Source: CAUZIR01 sp965250195 (GTDB taxonomy: Bacteria; Chloroflexota; Dehalococcoidia; Lucifugimonadales; UBA2962). Taken from it: a stretch of 64,000 bases of DNA. A program made the translations under genes and the position numbers. The stretch spans positions 372,001-436,000 of the forward strand of contig OZ252295.1 in the NCBI GenBank assembly GCA_965250195.1, read 5' to 3'. Below the pieces are notes generated by a model. It made no database searches, was not told the origin of the DNA, and was given only the letters and a program-made list of their open reading frames with translations. This document shows, piece by piece, positions 46,177 through 54,672 of the stretch (its first letter is position 1; every line of letters begins with the position of its first letter).

Positions 46177-47159
46177 GCGGAGGACACTGGAGACTTCCGC
46201 CACCGACGGTACCATTCCGCGGCCCGCGTCAGCCCCTCTCTCAGATCTACTCTGGCCTTAAACCCGATCTCCGCCTCGGCCAGGGATGTGTCGACGAGCC
46301 TGATCGGTATCATCGACGGCTTCGACCGGTCGAGGACCACCTCCGCATCGCCGTAGCCGTCTACATCCAAGAGAGTTGACAGTATCTCTTTGACCGTGTG
46401 CCCCCCTCCAGAGCCGATGTTGAGCGCCACGTAACCCTGGGTGCGCCCCACCGACAGGACCATGGCCTCCACCATGTCGTCGACGTGAATGACGTCCCTG
46501 ACATCCTCACCGCTGCCCCAGACCTGTATCGGGCTTTGGCGTTCGACCACTTTGCGGATGAGCGCGGCCGTCACGTGCGAGGTGGCGGGATCGTAGTCGT
46601 CGTAGGGACCGTAGACGTTGCTGGGGCGCAGCACGATGGTGGTCATTGTCTGGTCCAGCTTCTCGCCGTACATGCGGCACAGCGTTTCGCCGAACCTCTT
46701 CATCCACCCCACGAAATAATAGGCCTCGTAGGGATCGCCATCAAACATCTCATCTTCCCGCACGGGCCTCTCACCGGTCGGGGGGTAGGCGGCGCTACTG
46801 CCGACCCAGACGAACTTCTCCACGCCGGCGTCGTAGGCCGCCTGAAGCATCTGGGTGTTCATGACCACGTTGGGCGTGACGTGGACCAATGGTGTCTTCT
46901 CCATAACCGCCGCCCCGGAGGTGTTGGCCGCGCACATAAAGACGTAGCGGCGGCCTTTCACCGCCCGGCGGCAGTCTTCCATCGAGGTCAAGTCTGCGTG
47001 CACGTACTCGACCGCCGGGTCGTCTACGGTAGGCGACCTCCGGTGCAGCGTTCCCCGGACCTTTGCGCCCTCGTCCAGCAGGCGCAAGATGAGATTGGAC
47101 CCGATGAGGCCGGTGGCGCCAGCGACCAGAACTTTGGAGCCGCGTATCGGATCAGGCAT
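46173..47159 (-). CDS. NAD-dependent epimerase/reductase, GDP-fucose synthase-like
   Basis: Extended SDR of 328 residues from MPDPIRGSKVLVAGATGLIGSNLILRL. Catalytic elements: SSAAYPPTG, Y-x-x-x-K-like YYFVGWMKRFGE, RPSNVYGPYDDYDP and VWGSGEDVRDVIHVDDMV, a pattern found in GDP-L-fucose synthases and related 4-reductase/3,5-epimerases. The canonical Tyr-x3-Lys is not exact: YFVGWMK places Lys four residues after the first Phe, so the alignment should be checked. It overlaps the upstream epimerase by 8 bases and the downstream glycosyltransferase by 4. Confidence 0.82.
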   Translation of the reverse strand: MPDPIRGSKVLVAGATGLIGSNLILRLLDEGAKVRGTLHRRSPTVDDPAVEYVHADLTSMEDCRRAVKGRRYVFMCAANTSGAAVMEKTPLVHVTPNVVMNTQMLQAAYDAGVEKFVWVGSSAAYPPTGERPVREDEMFDGDPYEAYYFVGWMKRFGETLCRMYGEKLDQTMTTIVLRPSNVYGPYDDYDPATSHVTAALIRKVVERQSPIQVWGSGEDVRDVIHVDDMVEAMVLSVGRTQGYVALNIGSGGGHTVKEILSTLLDVDGYGDAEVVLDRSKPSMIPIRLVDTSLAEAEIGFKARVDLREGLTRAAEWYRRWRKSPVSSA

Positions 47160-48183
47160 GCGGCGCGCCCTCCCATGCGGGAGAGCCGTCCTCGGCCTCA
47201 CGGAAGTAGTTGACCTTGCTCAGGTGCTGCTCGGAGTTGCCTCGAAACCAGTCCCAGGTCAATTCCAAGCCCCCGCGAAATGACGTGGCCGGCTCATAGC
47301 CGATGAGGTCTCGTGCGAGTGATATGTCCATCACGCGCCTGGGGAACCCGGCACCCTTTGTGGTGTCAAAGACGTATTCGAACTCTATGAACTCGTTCAG
47401 AGTCTCAACCAATTCACGGACAGAGTAGCCCCTGCCGCTGCCGAGGTTGACGAACCCGCCGCCGGTGCCGTGATGAAGCGCCAGAATCACCCCCTCACCC
47501 ACGTCCCGGCTGTAGGCGAAGTCTCGGACCGCCGAACCGTCCCCCCACACGACCAAGGGAACCTCACCGGCGTGAATGCGGGCCATCAGGGATGGAATGA
47601 CCATGGCGTTGGTTGGGTCAAAGTTGTCGCCGGGGCCGTATACGTTGCAGGGCCTGACCACGGCGAAATTATCCAGGCCGTACTCCTCCCTGTATGCGCG
47701 AACCTGCATCTCGGCCATGCGCTTGGCCCAGCCTGGATACATATCCATCGGCGTGGAGTCGTACGAGTCGTCCGACTCCTTGAAGACCTCGGCGCTGGGG
47801 TAGGCGCCGATGGAGCTGGTGAACACGACCCTTCGTGCCCCGCTCCGTCGCGCGGCCTCCAGCATGTTGGTGTTCATCATCAGGAGCGGTACCAAGAAGC
47901 TGGCGGGACGGTTCTTGGTCACCTCGAACGAGCCCTTGATGCCCGCCAGGTGGAAAACGTAGTCTGCGCCCTCCGCCACCTGTTTGCAAAACTCGAAGTT
48001 GGACAGGTCGCCGAGCACGTGCTCGGCCCTGGCATCGACCTCGACCCGGTCAAGAGAAGCGATCCGCACCTGGGCCCCGGCGCCCAGAAGTATGTCGACC
48101 ACCTGCCTGCCTATGAGGCCGGTGCCGCCGGTCACCAGCACTTCTGAGCCGTCGAACGAATTGAGGATTCGATCGTCGATCAT
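47152..48183 (-). CDS. NAD-dependent epimerase/dehydratase, GDP-fucose synthase-like (second copy)
   Basis: Extended SDR of 343 residues: VLVTGGTGLIGRQVVDILL, VFHLAGIKGSFEV, TSSIGAYP, YPGWAKRMAE with Tyr and Lys spaced for catalysis, RPCNVYGPGDNFDPTNAMV and VWGDGSAVRDFAYSRDVG. It is a paralogue of the gene at 46173-47159. Two tandem reductase-epimerases may act on different C3/C5 positions or on two NDP-sugars. It is separated from the upstream methyltransferase by a 241-base gap filled by a small membrane peptide gene. Confidence 0.85.
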   Translation of the reverse strand: MIDDRILNSFDGSEVLVTGGTGLIGRQVVDILLGAGAQVRIASLDRVEVDARAEHVLGDLSNFEFCKQVAEGADYVFHLAGIKGSFEVTKNRPASFLVPLLMMNTNMLEAARRSGARRVVFTSSIGAYPSAEVFKESDDSYDSTPMDMYPGWAKRMAEMQVRAYREEYGLDNFAVVRPCNVYGPGDNFDPTNAMVIPSLMARIHAGEVPLVVWGDGSAVRDFAYSRDVGEGVILALHHGTGGGFVNLGSGRGYSVRELVETLNEFIEFEYVFDTTKGAGFPRRVMDISLARDLIGYEPATSFRGGLELTWDWFRGNSEQHLSKVNYFREAEDGSPAWEGAPHA

Positions 48184-48231
48184 CTGTCCGGCAACCCCCG
48201 GTTGCTGGCTTTGCCGCGACGCCCGGCTCCG

Positions 48232-48402
48232 TCATCCATGCCTCACCTCCGGACCGGGCCTAAAGCGCCGCAGGAGCCGGACCTCCGCGGCCAACACCAG
48301 GATCAGAAACAGGTAAAGGAGCAGGCCGAACGTGATCCTGAGGCCGATCCTGATATTCCTGGCCAGCGGCCTGAGCGTTGGAGGGATGAAGGATTTGAGC
48401 AT
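48232..48402 (-). CDS. Small single-span membrane protein (56 residues)
   Basis: Reading the minus strand from the ATG at 48402 gives a 56-residue peptide: a basic start (MLKSFIPPTLRPLARNIR), a hydrophobic stretch FGLLLYLFLILVLAAE (about residues 25-40) and a basic tail VRLLRRFRPG ending RHG. It fills the otherwise empty gap between the TylF-like methyltransferase and the epimerase, 22 bases after the former. The positive-inside pattern fits a one-pass membrane peptide. No strong ribosome binding site is visible. It may be a small accessory subunit of the glycan machinery; function unknown. Confidence 0.55.
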   Translation of the reverse strand: MLKSFIPPTLRPLARNIRIGLRITFGLLLYLFLILVLAAEVRLLRRFRPGPEVRHG

Positions 48403-48424
48403 GGTCAACGGTGCTGGTCTTCGG

Positions 48425-49189
48425 TCAGACCACGAAATATGAGACCCGTGAGGCGTTGGGAAAGCGCCTAAGCTCCACTTCGCCCAGCCCGAACGTCTCC
48501 ATGAGCGCTAGGGTCTCCCCCGGTGAGTCGGGATCGTTGAGCTCGTCGAAGGCCACCACGCTGCCGCGCGTGAGTCGAGGTCGTATCAACTCCAGACATG
48601 CCTTGGTTGGCTCATACAGGTCGAAGTCGAAGTAGGCGAGCGCCACGATGGTATGGGGCGCCTCCTCGAAGTACTTGCCCAGTTCCAGGGTCGCATCACC
48701 AGCACGTAGCTCGAACTTGCGGATATGCGACAGGGGATTCAGTGCCTCGTGGGCCTCCAAAACCGAAGCCAGATACTCCTGATACCGCTCGGATACGGCC
48801 AATTGACCCCGCTGCATCATATCGGAGCCACCGTCTTGTGAAGTTATTGATGGAAACCCGGAGAAAGTGTCGAACCCCACTATCCGCCGATGTCGGTTGA
48901 AGGGCTCATAAATACCGCGCAGCGCCGAGAAGAGCGCGAGGTTCTGCCCCCACCTGGTACCAAACTCCATCACTATCCCCTGGACATCCACGATCTGGCG
49001 GAAGAGGGAGTCCATGAACAGAATCCGGGACAGGTTCTTGGACTCCAGAAACAGGCCCAGATTTGAAAGGAGCTGGTCGGACGGTATCGGGCAACTTTCC
49101 AGCAGCCGGGTGAGCCTATCTCTCGCCTCGGACTCCTCTCGGCTGGCATAAGCCTTGATCGCCAGCTTGTCGTCTTGTGAATCGCTCAT
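48425..49189 (-). CDS. TylF/MycF-type O-methyltransferase
   Basis: 254 residues. FGTRWGQNLALFSALRG carries motif I, followed by VGFDTFSGFPS, the DLYEPTKACLELIRPRLTRGSVVAFDEL segment with the metal-binding Asp, and a C-terminal strand. These features match the Mg-dependent sugar O-methyltransferases TylF and MycF that act on deoxysugar hydroxyls. The ATG lies 4 bases after the stop of the preceding methyltransferase. Acceptor unknown; a deoxysugar of the glycan is likely. Confidence 0.83.
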   Translation of the reverse strand: MSDSQDDKLAIKAYASREESEARDRLTRLLESCPIPSDQLLSNLGLFLESKNLSRILFMDSLFRQIVDVQGIVMEFGTRWGQNLALFSALRGIYEPFNRHRRIVGFDTFSGFPSITSQDGGSDMMQRGQLAVSERYQEYLASVLEAHEALNPLSHIRKFELRAGDATLELGKYFEEAPHTIVALAYFDFDLYEPTKACLELIRPRLTRGSVVAFDELNDPDSPGETLALMETFGLGEVELRRFPNASRVSYFVV

Positions 49190-49193
49190 CAGG

Positions 49194-50159
49194 TCACTCC
49201 GTCGGTTTCCATATGACGATGGAATAGCCGTCGTGGAACAAAGATCCCAGTGTGCGCTGGAGCTTCAGTATCTCCACCCGGCCGTCCGCCTCAAGTTCCC
49301 TTAGTCTATCCACAAATCCGTTCAGGTAGTTCCTCTTTAATGTATAGCGGGCGGCGAGGTAGTCGAGCAGTTTTTCGTCGTCATACAATTCGTACAGCGG
49401 CTCGGCATGTACGCAAATGGAGGGTCTGCGATCTAGCAGAAACGCCAGAAACGGCTCGAATTCCCGCCCCAACTGTTCGAGTGCGCCGGCAGTATAAACG
49501 GCCCCACCCTGTGACAGCCTTATGCTCTGGTCGGGGGCGAGCATGTCGAACCTGTGCGCCGTCACGTCCAATCCTAGTTCTCCGGAAAGTAAGGAGAGTA
49601 TCTCCATGCTGGAGGCGGCCCAATCGAGGCCATGAAACCGTTTGTCGGGGAACAGTTTCGCCATGGCCGCAATGGTATAACCGCTTCCGCAGCCGAACTC
49701 ATACACCTCGTTGACATCGCGGAAGCAGGTGGCGAAAAGCCACATGCGGAATACCGAGACGAAGTTGGTCTCGAAGTCCGCGTCCCTAGGCTGGACATAC
49801 TGGCCCTCTAGGCGGATAACTCCGCCGCGGTTGTACATGGGTACCAATTTCGAGACGTCGAACCCAGAATCCGCGAAGGCCTCAAGATTCTCGCCCCAAC
49901 CGACTTCCCAGCGGTCGTGTCGATGGGATCCCGCCCTTTCCATGTCCTCGTCCAGGGCTGTCAGGACGCGGACCAATACCCGGTCTCGGTCCGCCCCCTC
50001 CAGAACCCTATAGCCGAAGTCCTTGGACTGGATAATCCGCGCGCAAACATCGGGCATCGAACCCGGGTCGCACCCGAACAGGCGCTCGAAGTCCTCGATT
50101 CCAAGCTCCGCCCAGGGTGTTTCTACCCCCCTGCCTGGGGGGTTTACCGTTTCGGTCAT
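49194..50159 (-). CDS. Class I SAM-dependent methyltransferase
   Basis: 321 residues. A helical N-terminal domain (1-120, with WEVGWGENLEAF and IRLEGQYVQPRD) precedes the Rossmann domain with VYEFGCGSGYTIAAMAKLFPDK, GLDWAASSMEIL and AVYTAGALEQLG. The N-terminal module recalls NDP-sugar methyltransferase clusters, but I cannot assign a position or sugar. It lies between the aldo/keto reductase fusion (19-base gap) and the TylF-like gene. Confidence 0.78.
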   Translation of the reverse strand: MTETVNPPGRGVETPWAELGIEDFERLFGCDPGSMPDVCARIIQSKDFGYRVLEGADRDRVLVRVLTALDEDMERAGSHRHDRWEVGWGENLEAFADSGFDVSKLVPMYNRGGVIRLEGQYVQPRDADFETNFVSVFRMWLFATCFRDVNEVYEFGCGSGYTIAAMAKLFPDKRFHGLDWAASSMEILSLLSGELGLDVTAHRFDMLAPDQSIRLSQGGAVYTAGALEQLGREFEPFLAFLLDRRPSICVHAEPLYELYDDEKLLDYLAARYTLKRNYLNGFVDRLRELEADGRVEILKLQRTLGSLFHDGYSIVIWKPTE

Positions 50160-50178
50160 GCCCTCCCAAACTCCAGGC

Positions 50179-51285
50179 TCACGGCTCGTCTATCAGGGCG
50201 GCGACGGGTTCGGCTCCTTCATGGGCGATCACCCAGGCCCAGTACCTGATTCTACCTTCAGCCAGCGTATAGCCGCCCTCAGGCCGCCTGAGGAGACGCA
50301 CCGGTTTGAGGAACTCGCCCCCTCGGATCTGCTCGGCCAGTTGGGCGGGGCTTGGCACCGCATTGTGCCGGTTCTCTAAAGCGTCTTGCAGGGTGGGGTA
50401 AAAAGGACCACCACCCGTGTCCTCGACTGTGATCTCGTCTACGGGCACCGCACTCACAGGAACAGTGCAGCGCAGCGCTATGTCCTGAGATTCCTCCGGG
50501 GAGAGGGTGAAATCCAGGCTCTCAGAGATCTCCCTTACGCGCTCGACGTTTGTTGTGTTCGGAATCGCCACCACCGGCCCTTGTTGGACTATCCAGTTCA
50601 GGGCAACCTGGGCCGGCGACCTGCCATGTTCACTCGCTATCTGGGACAGCACCTCCTGCCGCTCTATACCCGGGGCCACCCTGCCCCTGTGCAGCGGGCT
50701 GTACGCGATCAACGTTAGCGACTCCTCAACGAAGAGAGGCAGGACCTTGTCCTCGACGCCCCGGTCAAACAGATTGTACTCAAGCTGGTTGGAGACGATC
50801 TCACCGGGAGCAAAGGCCCGTCGCGCCTCCTCCAATTCCCGCGGCGAGAAGTTGCTCATCCCAACGTACCGCACTTTTCCTCGCTCGACGAGCAGGGATA
50901 GGCCTTCGATGGTGTCCTGTATGGGGACGCCGGGGTTGGACCAGTGGACCTGGAGCAGGTCCAGGTAGTCGGTCCCCAAGCGACACATGCTGTCCTCGGC
51001 GGATACCACCAGGTCGTCCCTTGCAACGTCGTTGGGCGGTACCTTAGTGGCGAGAAAGACCTTCTGTCTCATCCCCCGGACGGCTCTGCCGACCCGGCGC
51101 TCTGCCTCCCCGTCCCCATATACTGGGGCGGTGTCGATCAGGTCCATGCCGAGGTCGACGGCGGCACGCACCACAGATTCCATCGCCTGGTAACCGGGTC
51201 TTCCCCCAGCGTAACCCGCCACTCCCGTGCCCAGGCCAATGGCAGGTATCGATTCGTCAGTCGGTCCCAGCCGCTTTCGAAGCAT
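50179..51285 (-). CDS. Aldo/keto reductase fused to a ParB/sulfiredoxin-like domain
   Basis: 368 residues from the ATG at 51285 (TGATG overlap with the transketolase gene); a GTG three codons upstream is possible. Residues 1 to about 275 are a complete AKR barrel: catalytic Asp and Tyr in DLIDTAPVYGDGEAE, Lys in FLATKV, His in LQVHWSNPG. Residues 275-368 add a segment with ALENRHNAVPSPAQLAEQI, FLKPVRLLRR, GGYTLAEGRIRYWAW and PVAALI, the pattern of ParB-N/sulfiredoxin folds. The second domain may bind nucleotide. Between sugar methyltransferases and transketolase genes it probably reduces a keto sugar. Confidence 0.82.
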   Translation of the reverse strand: MLRKRLGPTDESIPAIGLGTGVAGYAGGRPGYQAMESVVRAAVDLGMDLIDTAPVYGDGEAERRVGRAVRGMRQKVFLATKVPPNDVARDDLVVSAEDSMCRLGTDYLDLLQVHWSNPGVPIQDTIEGLSLLVERGKVRYVGMSNFSPRELEEARRAFAPGEIVSNQLEYNLFDRGVEDKVLPLFVEESLTLIAYSPLHRGRVAPGIERQEVLSQIASEHGRSPAQVALNWIVQQGPVVAIPNTTNVERVREISESLDFTLSPEESQDIALRCTVPVSAVPVDEITVEDTGGGPFYPTLQDALENRHNAVPSPAQLAEQIRGGEFLKPVRLLRRPEGGYTLAEGRIRYWAWVIAHEGAEPVAALIDEP

Positions 51286-52235
51286 CACAGCCACCCCACT
51301 GTGCGCTCCACAACAGCCCTCTCATCGAGCCCGGCCTGGCTGTGCATCCACTCTCGACTACCGTAACTGAAGGCGTGGGTGTCGGGCAGGCCCAGCCTCA
51401 AAAGCCGACGCGGATGATCCCCGTCGGCGATGGCCTCCGACACCAAGCCGCCGAGTCCGCCAACGAGGGAGTGGTCCTCGAGGGTGACGTGCGGGGCATC
51501 TCCGGTCTCGGATAGGAACTCGACCGCGTCCAACGGCTTGACCCGGTAGACATCAACCACGCCTGTTTCGACGCCAAGGCCCGCCAGTGTCTCGGCCGCC
51601 GCGATGGCCCGGTGCACCATGACACCAGTGCTCACGATGGTCAGGTCGGAGCCAGAACGGAGTCGGACGAACCCGGCCGCCAGGGACAGGTCGTCACTGT
51701 GCAGGTCTGGCAAGACCCCCTTCTCGATGCGGACGTAGGAGGGTCCGGCAATCCCTCGCGTGTAACGCGCCAGCTTGGCCGTCAGCGTGGCGTCGGACGG
51801 GACCAAGATTGTCATGTTGGGCAGCGTCCGCATGATGGCCATGTCATTGACGGCGTGGTGGGTTGGCCCGTCCGCCGAGTAGGTGTATCCGGCCCCGGAC
51901 GCGACGATCGTGACGGGCAATCGATTTGCGCAAAGGTCCACGTTGATTTGCTCAAGGGGTCGAAGGGTCATGAATGTGGATATGCCGTACACATAGGGCC
52001 TTTTGCCAGCCAGAGCGAGGCCGGCGGCCAGGGAGATGAGGTTTTGCTCGGCGATACCGACGTTGATGTACTGGTCTGGCAGGTCCCGGCAGATGCGCTC
52101 CACGCCAAAGGCGCCCTGGTCGTCAGTGAGGAGTATCACGTCCGGGTCGGAGCCCGCTATCTCGTACAGAGTGTCGAAGAAGGCGTCCCGCATGTCCACT
52201 GGCCGTAGAGCCTGACCACCCGCCTCTACCCGCAT
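51285..52235 (-). CDS. Transketolase C-terminal subunit
   Basis: 316 residues (ATG at 52235, two bases from the stop of the N-terminal subunit gene). It holds the Pyr domain with the catalytic Glu in NVGIAEQNLISLAAGLAL, the DGPTHHAVNDMAIM loop and the C-terminal transketolase domain VVDVYRVKPLD. With the following gene it forms a complete thiamine-diphosphate enzyme split over two polypeptides. In this locus it could make sedoheptulose 7-phosphate for heptose synthesis or transfer a two-carbon unit to a sugar; housekeeping pentose metabolism is the alternative. Confidence 0.9.
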   Translation of the reverse strand: MRVEAGGQALRPVDMRDAFFDTLYEIAGSDPDVILLTDDQGAFGVERICRDLPDQYINVGIAEQNLISLAAGLALAGKRPYVYGISTFMTLRPLEQINVDLCANRLPVTIVASGAGYTYSADGPTHHAVNDMAIMRTLPNMTILVPSDATLTAKLARYTRGIAGPSYVRIEKGVLPDLHSDDLSLAAGFVRLRSGSDLTIVSTGVMVHRAIAAAETLAGLGVETGVVDVYRVKPLDAVEFLSETGDAPHVTLEDHSLVGGLGGLVSEAIADGDHPRRLLRLGLPDTHAFSYGSREWMHSQAGLDERAVVERTVGWL

Positions 52236-52236
52236 T

Positions 52237-53070
52237 TCAGATTCCGGACGCAAGATCGCTCCTGGCACGCTCAAGCAGCTCCCCACCCGGGACGTTATGG
52301 TGCCAGCCGACCTGGCCTTCCATAAAGGAGACGCCTTTGCCCTTGACCGTCTCGGCCAGGATCATCAATGGTCGATTGGCCTCTCGCTCACGGATCCTGC
52401 CGAGCGCGTCAATGAGAGAGTCGAAGGAGTGGCCGTCGACGCGCGCCACCTCCCATCCGCAGGCCTCCCATTTTTCAGCGAACGGTTCGAGCCTGACCGC
52501 CGACTCGGTGAAGTCCAGCGTTATCTGGTTGTTCCGATCGACGATGGCCACCAAGTTGCTCAGGTCGTGGTGGGCGGCGAACATGGCCGACTCCCAGACG
52601 GATCCTTCGTAACACTCGCCGTCCCCCATCACCACGACGGTAAAGAACGCCCTGGAGTCCAGGTTGGCGGCCAGGGCCAACCCCGCCCCGATGCCGAGCC
52701 CGTGGCCCAAGGACCCGGTACTTACATCTACCCCGGGCACCGCCCCGTCCGCATGGCCTCCCAGTCGAGTGCCGTCTTCACCGTAAGTGGCCAACTCGTC
52801 CAGCGAGAAGAAACCGAAGTCGGCGAGAACCGCGTACAGGACCTCCACGGAGTGACCCTTGCTCAAAATCATCCGGTCCCTGTCCGGCCAATCCGGACGC
52901 GTCGGGTCGACATTCAGGATTCCGCCCTGATAGAGAGTGACCAGGATCTCGGTACACGACAAAGATCCGCCGATGTGGCCCCTTCCGGCGCCAAGCACCA
53001 TGTCCAGCACCCTGCGACGGGCCTGGAGAGCCTTTTCACTCAGGTGGAGTACGTCCCGCACCGGATCCAT
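52237..53070 (-). CDS. Transketolase N-terminal subunit
   Basis: 277 residues with the thiamine-diphosphate-binding PP domain: AGRGHIGGSLSCTEILVTLY, LSKGHSVEVLYAVLADFG, GSLGHGLGIGAGLAL and the GDG...N motif as GDGECYEGSVWESAMFAAHHDLSNLVAIVDRNN. It is the partner of the gene at 51285-52235. Split transketolases of this kind often occur in secondary or glycan clusters. A 31-base gap separates it from the upstream NUDIX gene. Confidence 0.92.
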   Translation of the reverse strand: MDPVRDVLHLSEKALQARRRVLDMVLGAGRGHIGGSLSCTEILVTLYQGGILNVDPTRPDWPDRDRMILSKGHSVEVLYAVLADFGFFSLDELATYGEDGTRLGGHADGAVPGVDVSTGSLGHGLGIGAGLALAANLDSRAFFTVVVMGDGECYEGSVWESAMFAAHHDLSNLVAIVDRNNQITLDFTESAVRLEPFAEKWEACGWEVARVDGHSFDSLIDALGRIREREANRPLMILAETVKGKGVSFMEGQVGWHHNVPGGELLERARSDLASGI

Positions 53071-53101
53071 TACCTCTCCACGGTCTGTTTCGCAAACCCG
53101 T

Positions 53102-53659
53102 TCAACTCAAAAGACCGGCCTCAAACCGCCAATCCGCGTGAACCATCATAGCCAGCCCTGCAAGCTGATCAAACTCGCCGGTCAGGACGAGCCCCTTGAA
53201 TCGCTCGAGGTCGACGAGGACCGCCTTCGTGCCCTCACCCGCATCGGCCGCCTGGACCCGGCGTGCGTTCGCCCTGAAAAACCCGTACTGAACCGGCTTG
53301 TAACGATTGGACATGAGCCTGCCGCTGCCCAGCGACTTAATTTCCGAGCAGCGGAACCCGGTCTCCTCCAACAGCTCCCGCTCCGCCGCCCTATCTGGCG
53401 TCTCCCCGGCACCGACATACCCGCTGGGCAGTTCGAGCGTCGCTCGGCCGGTGGCCGGGCGGAATTGCTCAACCAGCACCACCTCCCTAGCGTCGGTGAG
53501 GGCCAGCACCATCACGCTGTCGCGGGAGTCGATCAGATAGTAAGGCGCACCGTCCAGCTCCGGCAGCTCTGGGGGATGCTCGCGAACGATGCTGAACCAC
53601 TCCGTTTCGAACACCGTCTCGCCGCCGTCAATCGGTTCGTTCGCGCGGTCTATACTCAT
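53102..53659 (-). CDS. NUDIX hydrolase, ADP-sugar pyrophosphatase-like
   Basis: 185 residues from MSIDRANEP (53659, four-base overlap with the kinase stop). The Nudix box G-x5-E-x7-R-E-x2-E-E-x-G appears as GYVGAGETPDRAAERELLEETG. The preceding VVLVEQFRPATGRATLELPSG is typical of ADP-ribose/ADP-sugar pyrophosphatases, which cut NDP-sugars. Placed inside the heptose genes it may remove unwanted NDP-sugars; that is inference. Confidence 0.87.
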   Translation of the reverse strand: MSIDRANEPIDGGETVFETEWFSIVREHPPELPELDGAPYYLIDSRDSVMVLALTDAREVVLVEQFRPATGRATLELPSGYVGAGETPDRAAERELLEETGFRCSEIKSLGSGRLMSNRYKPVQYGFFRANARRVQAADAGEGTKAVLVDLERFKGLVLTGEFDQLAGLAMMVHADWRFEAGLLS

Positions 53660-54672
53660 CCCGGCCCTGACGGCACCATGCCGTCCTTCGTACTGAAGAT
53701 GATGGTGCTTCCCTCGTTTTCGAACTTGAAGTGCGCGAGATGGCATTCGGGCAGTGCCTCGGTCACGGCCTCCTGTCGCTCGGCCGGCACGTAGAATAGG
53801 GCGAACCCCGCTCCGCCGGCCCCCAGGAGTTTGCCGCCGAGGGCGCCCGCCTCTCGTGCTCGCTCATATATGTCATCCACCTTCCGGTTCGTCACCACGG
53901 AGCTCAGCCCCCTTTTCACCGTCCACGCTTGATGCAATAGCTCCCCGAACGCATCCAGGGGCCCATCTCCGGCGATGATGGCCACTCCCTCATCGACCAT
54001 GTCCCTCATTCGCCGCAGCTGATCGGTCCGCCGCGACATGTTGCGCACGACCGTCCCGGCGACCTCCGAGCTGAGGCGACTTGCCCCAGTGAAAAACAGC
54101 ATGAGTTTGTCCTCGAAGTCCCCGAGGCGTCCTGAGGGAACGTCCACCGGCTCCACGGAGATCTCCCCGTCCGTTGCGAATCGGATAACGTTGAGGCCTC
54201 CGTGGGCGGCGGCAACCTGATCCTGGCATCCAACTGTTTCTTTCAGCCACTCCTGCTCCAGCTCCATCGCCTTGCGGGCCAGCTCCCACTTGTCGATGGG
54301 CGCACCGCGCAGTGCGGTCAAGGAATTGATAAGGCCGACCGAGAACGAGGAGCTGGAACCTATGCCGGCCCGGGCCGGCAGGTCACCCTGGTGGTGGATA
54401 TCCACCCCCACCGTGTCGTCGAAGCCCAACATACGCAGCCCTTCACGTACTGAGGGGTGCAGAATCTCCGATATGGTCGAGACCGCTTCGTTGTGGGACC
54501 AAACCACTCTGTGGGTGGTCTCGAAAGAGGAGGCCAGTCGCTGACAGCTTATGTAGCAGTACTTGTCGATCGTTGTCGAAAGGACAGCTCCACGCTCACT
54601 GCGGAACCACTCGGGATAGTCAGTCCCGCCTCCAAAAAACGAGACCCGGTAAGGCGTTCGAGAGATGATCAT
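53656..54672 (-). CDS. GHMP kinase, D-glycero-D-manno-heptose 7-phosphate kinase-like
   Basis: 338 residues from MIISRTPYRVSFFGGGTDYPEWF (54672). The GHMP ATP loop is LPARAGIGSSSSFSVGLINSL and the C-terminal motif is LGAGGAGFALFY. Close relatives are HddA heptose 7-phosphate kinases and similar sugar kinases (fucokinase type). The start overlaps the guanylyltransferase stop by four bases (ATGA). The frame stays open to 55092 upstream, but that is non-homologous sequence antisense in character. HddA next to HddC supports a GDP-heptose route; no GmhA or GmhB gene is in the window. Confidence 0.85.
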   Translation of the reverse strand: MIISRTPYRVSFFGGGTDYPEWFRSERGAVLSTTIDKYCYISCQRLASSFETTHRVVWSHNEAVSTISEILHPSVREGLRMLGFDDTVGVDIHHQGDLPARAGIGSSSSFSVGLINSLTALRGAPIDKWELARKAMELEQEWLKETVGCQDQVAAAHGGLNVIRFATDGEISVEPVDVPSGRLGDFEDKLMLFFTGASRLSSEVAGTVVRNMSRRTDQLRRMRDMVDEGVAIIAGDGPLDAFGELLHQAWTVKRGLSSVVTNRKVDDIYERAREAGALGGKLLGAGGAGFALFYVPAERQEAVTEALPECHLAHFKFENEGSTIIFSTKDGMVPSGPG

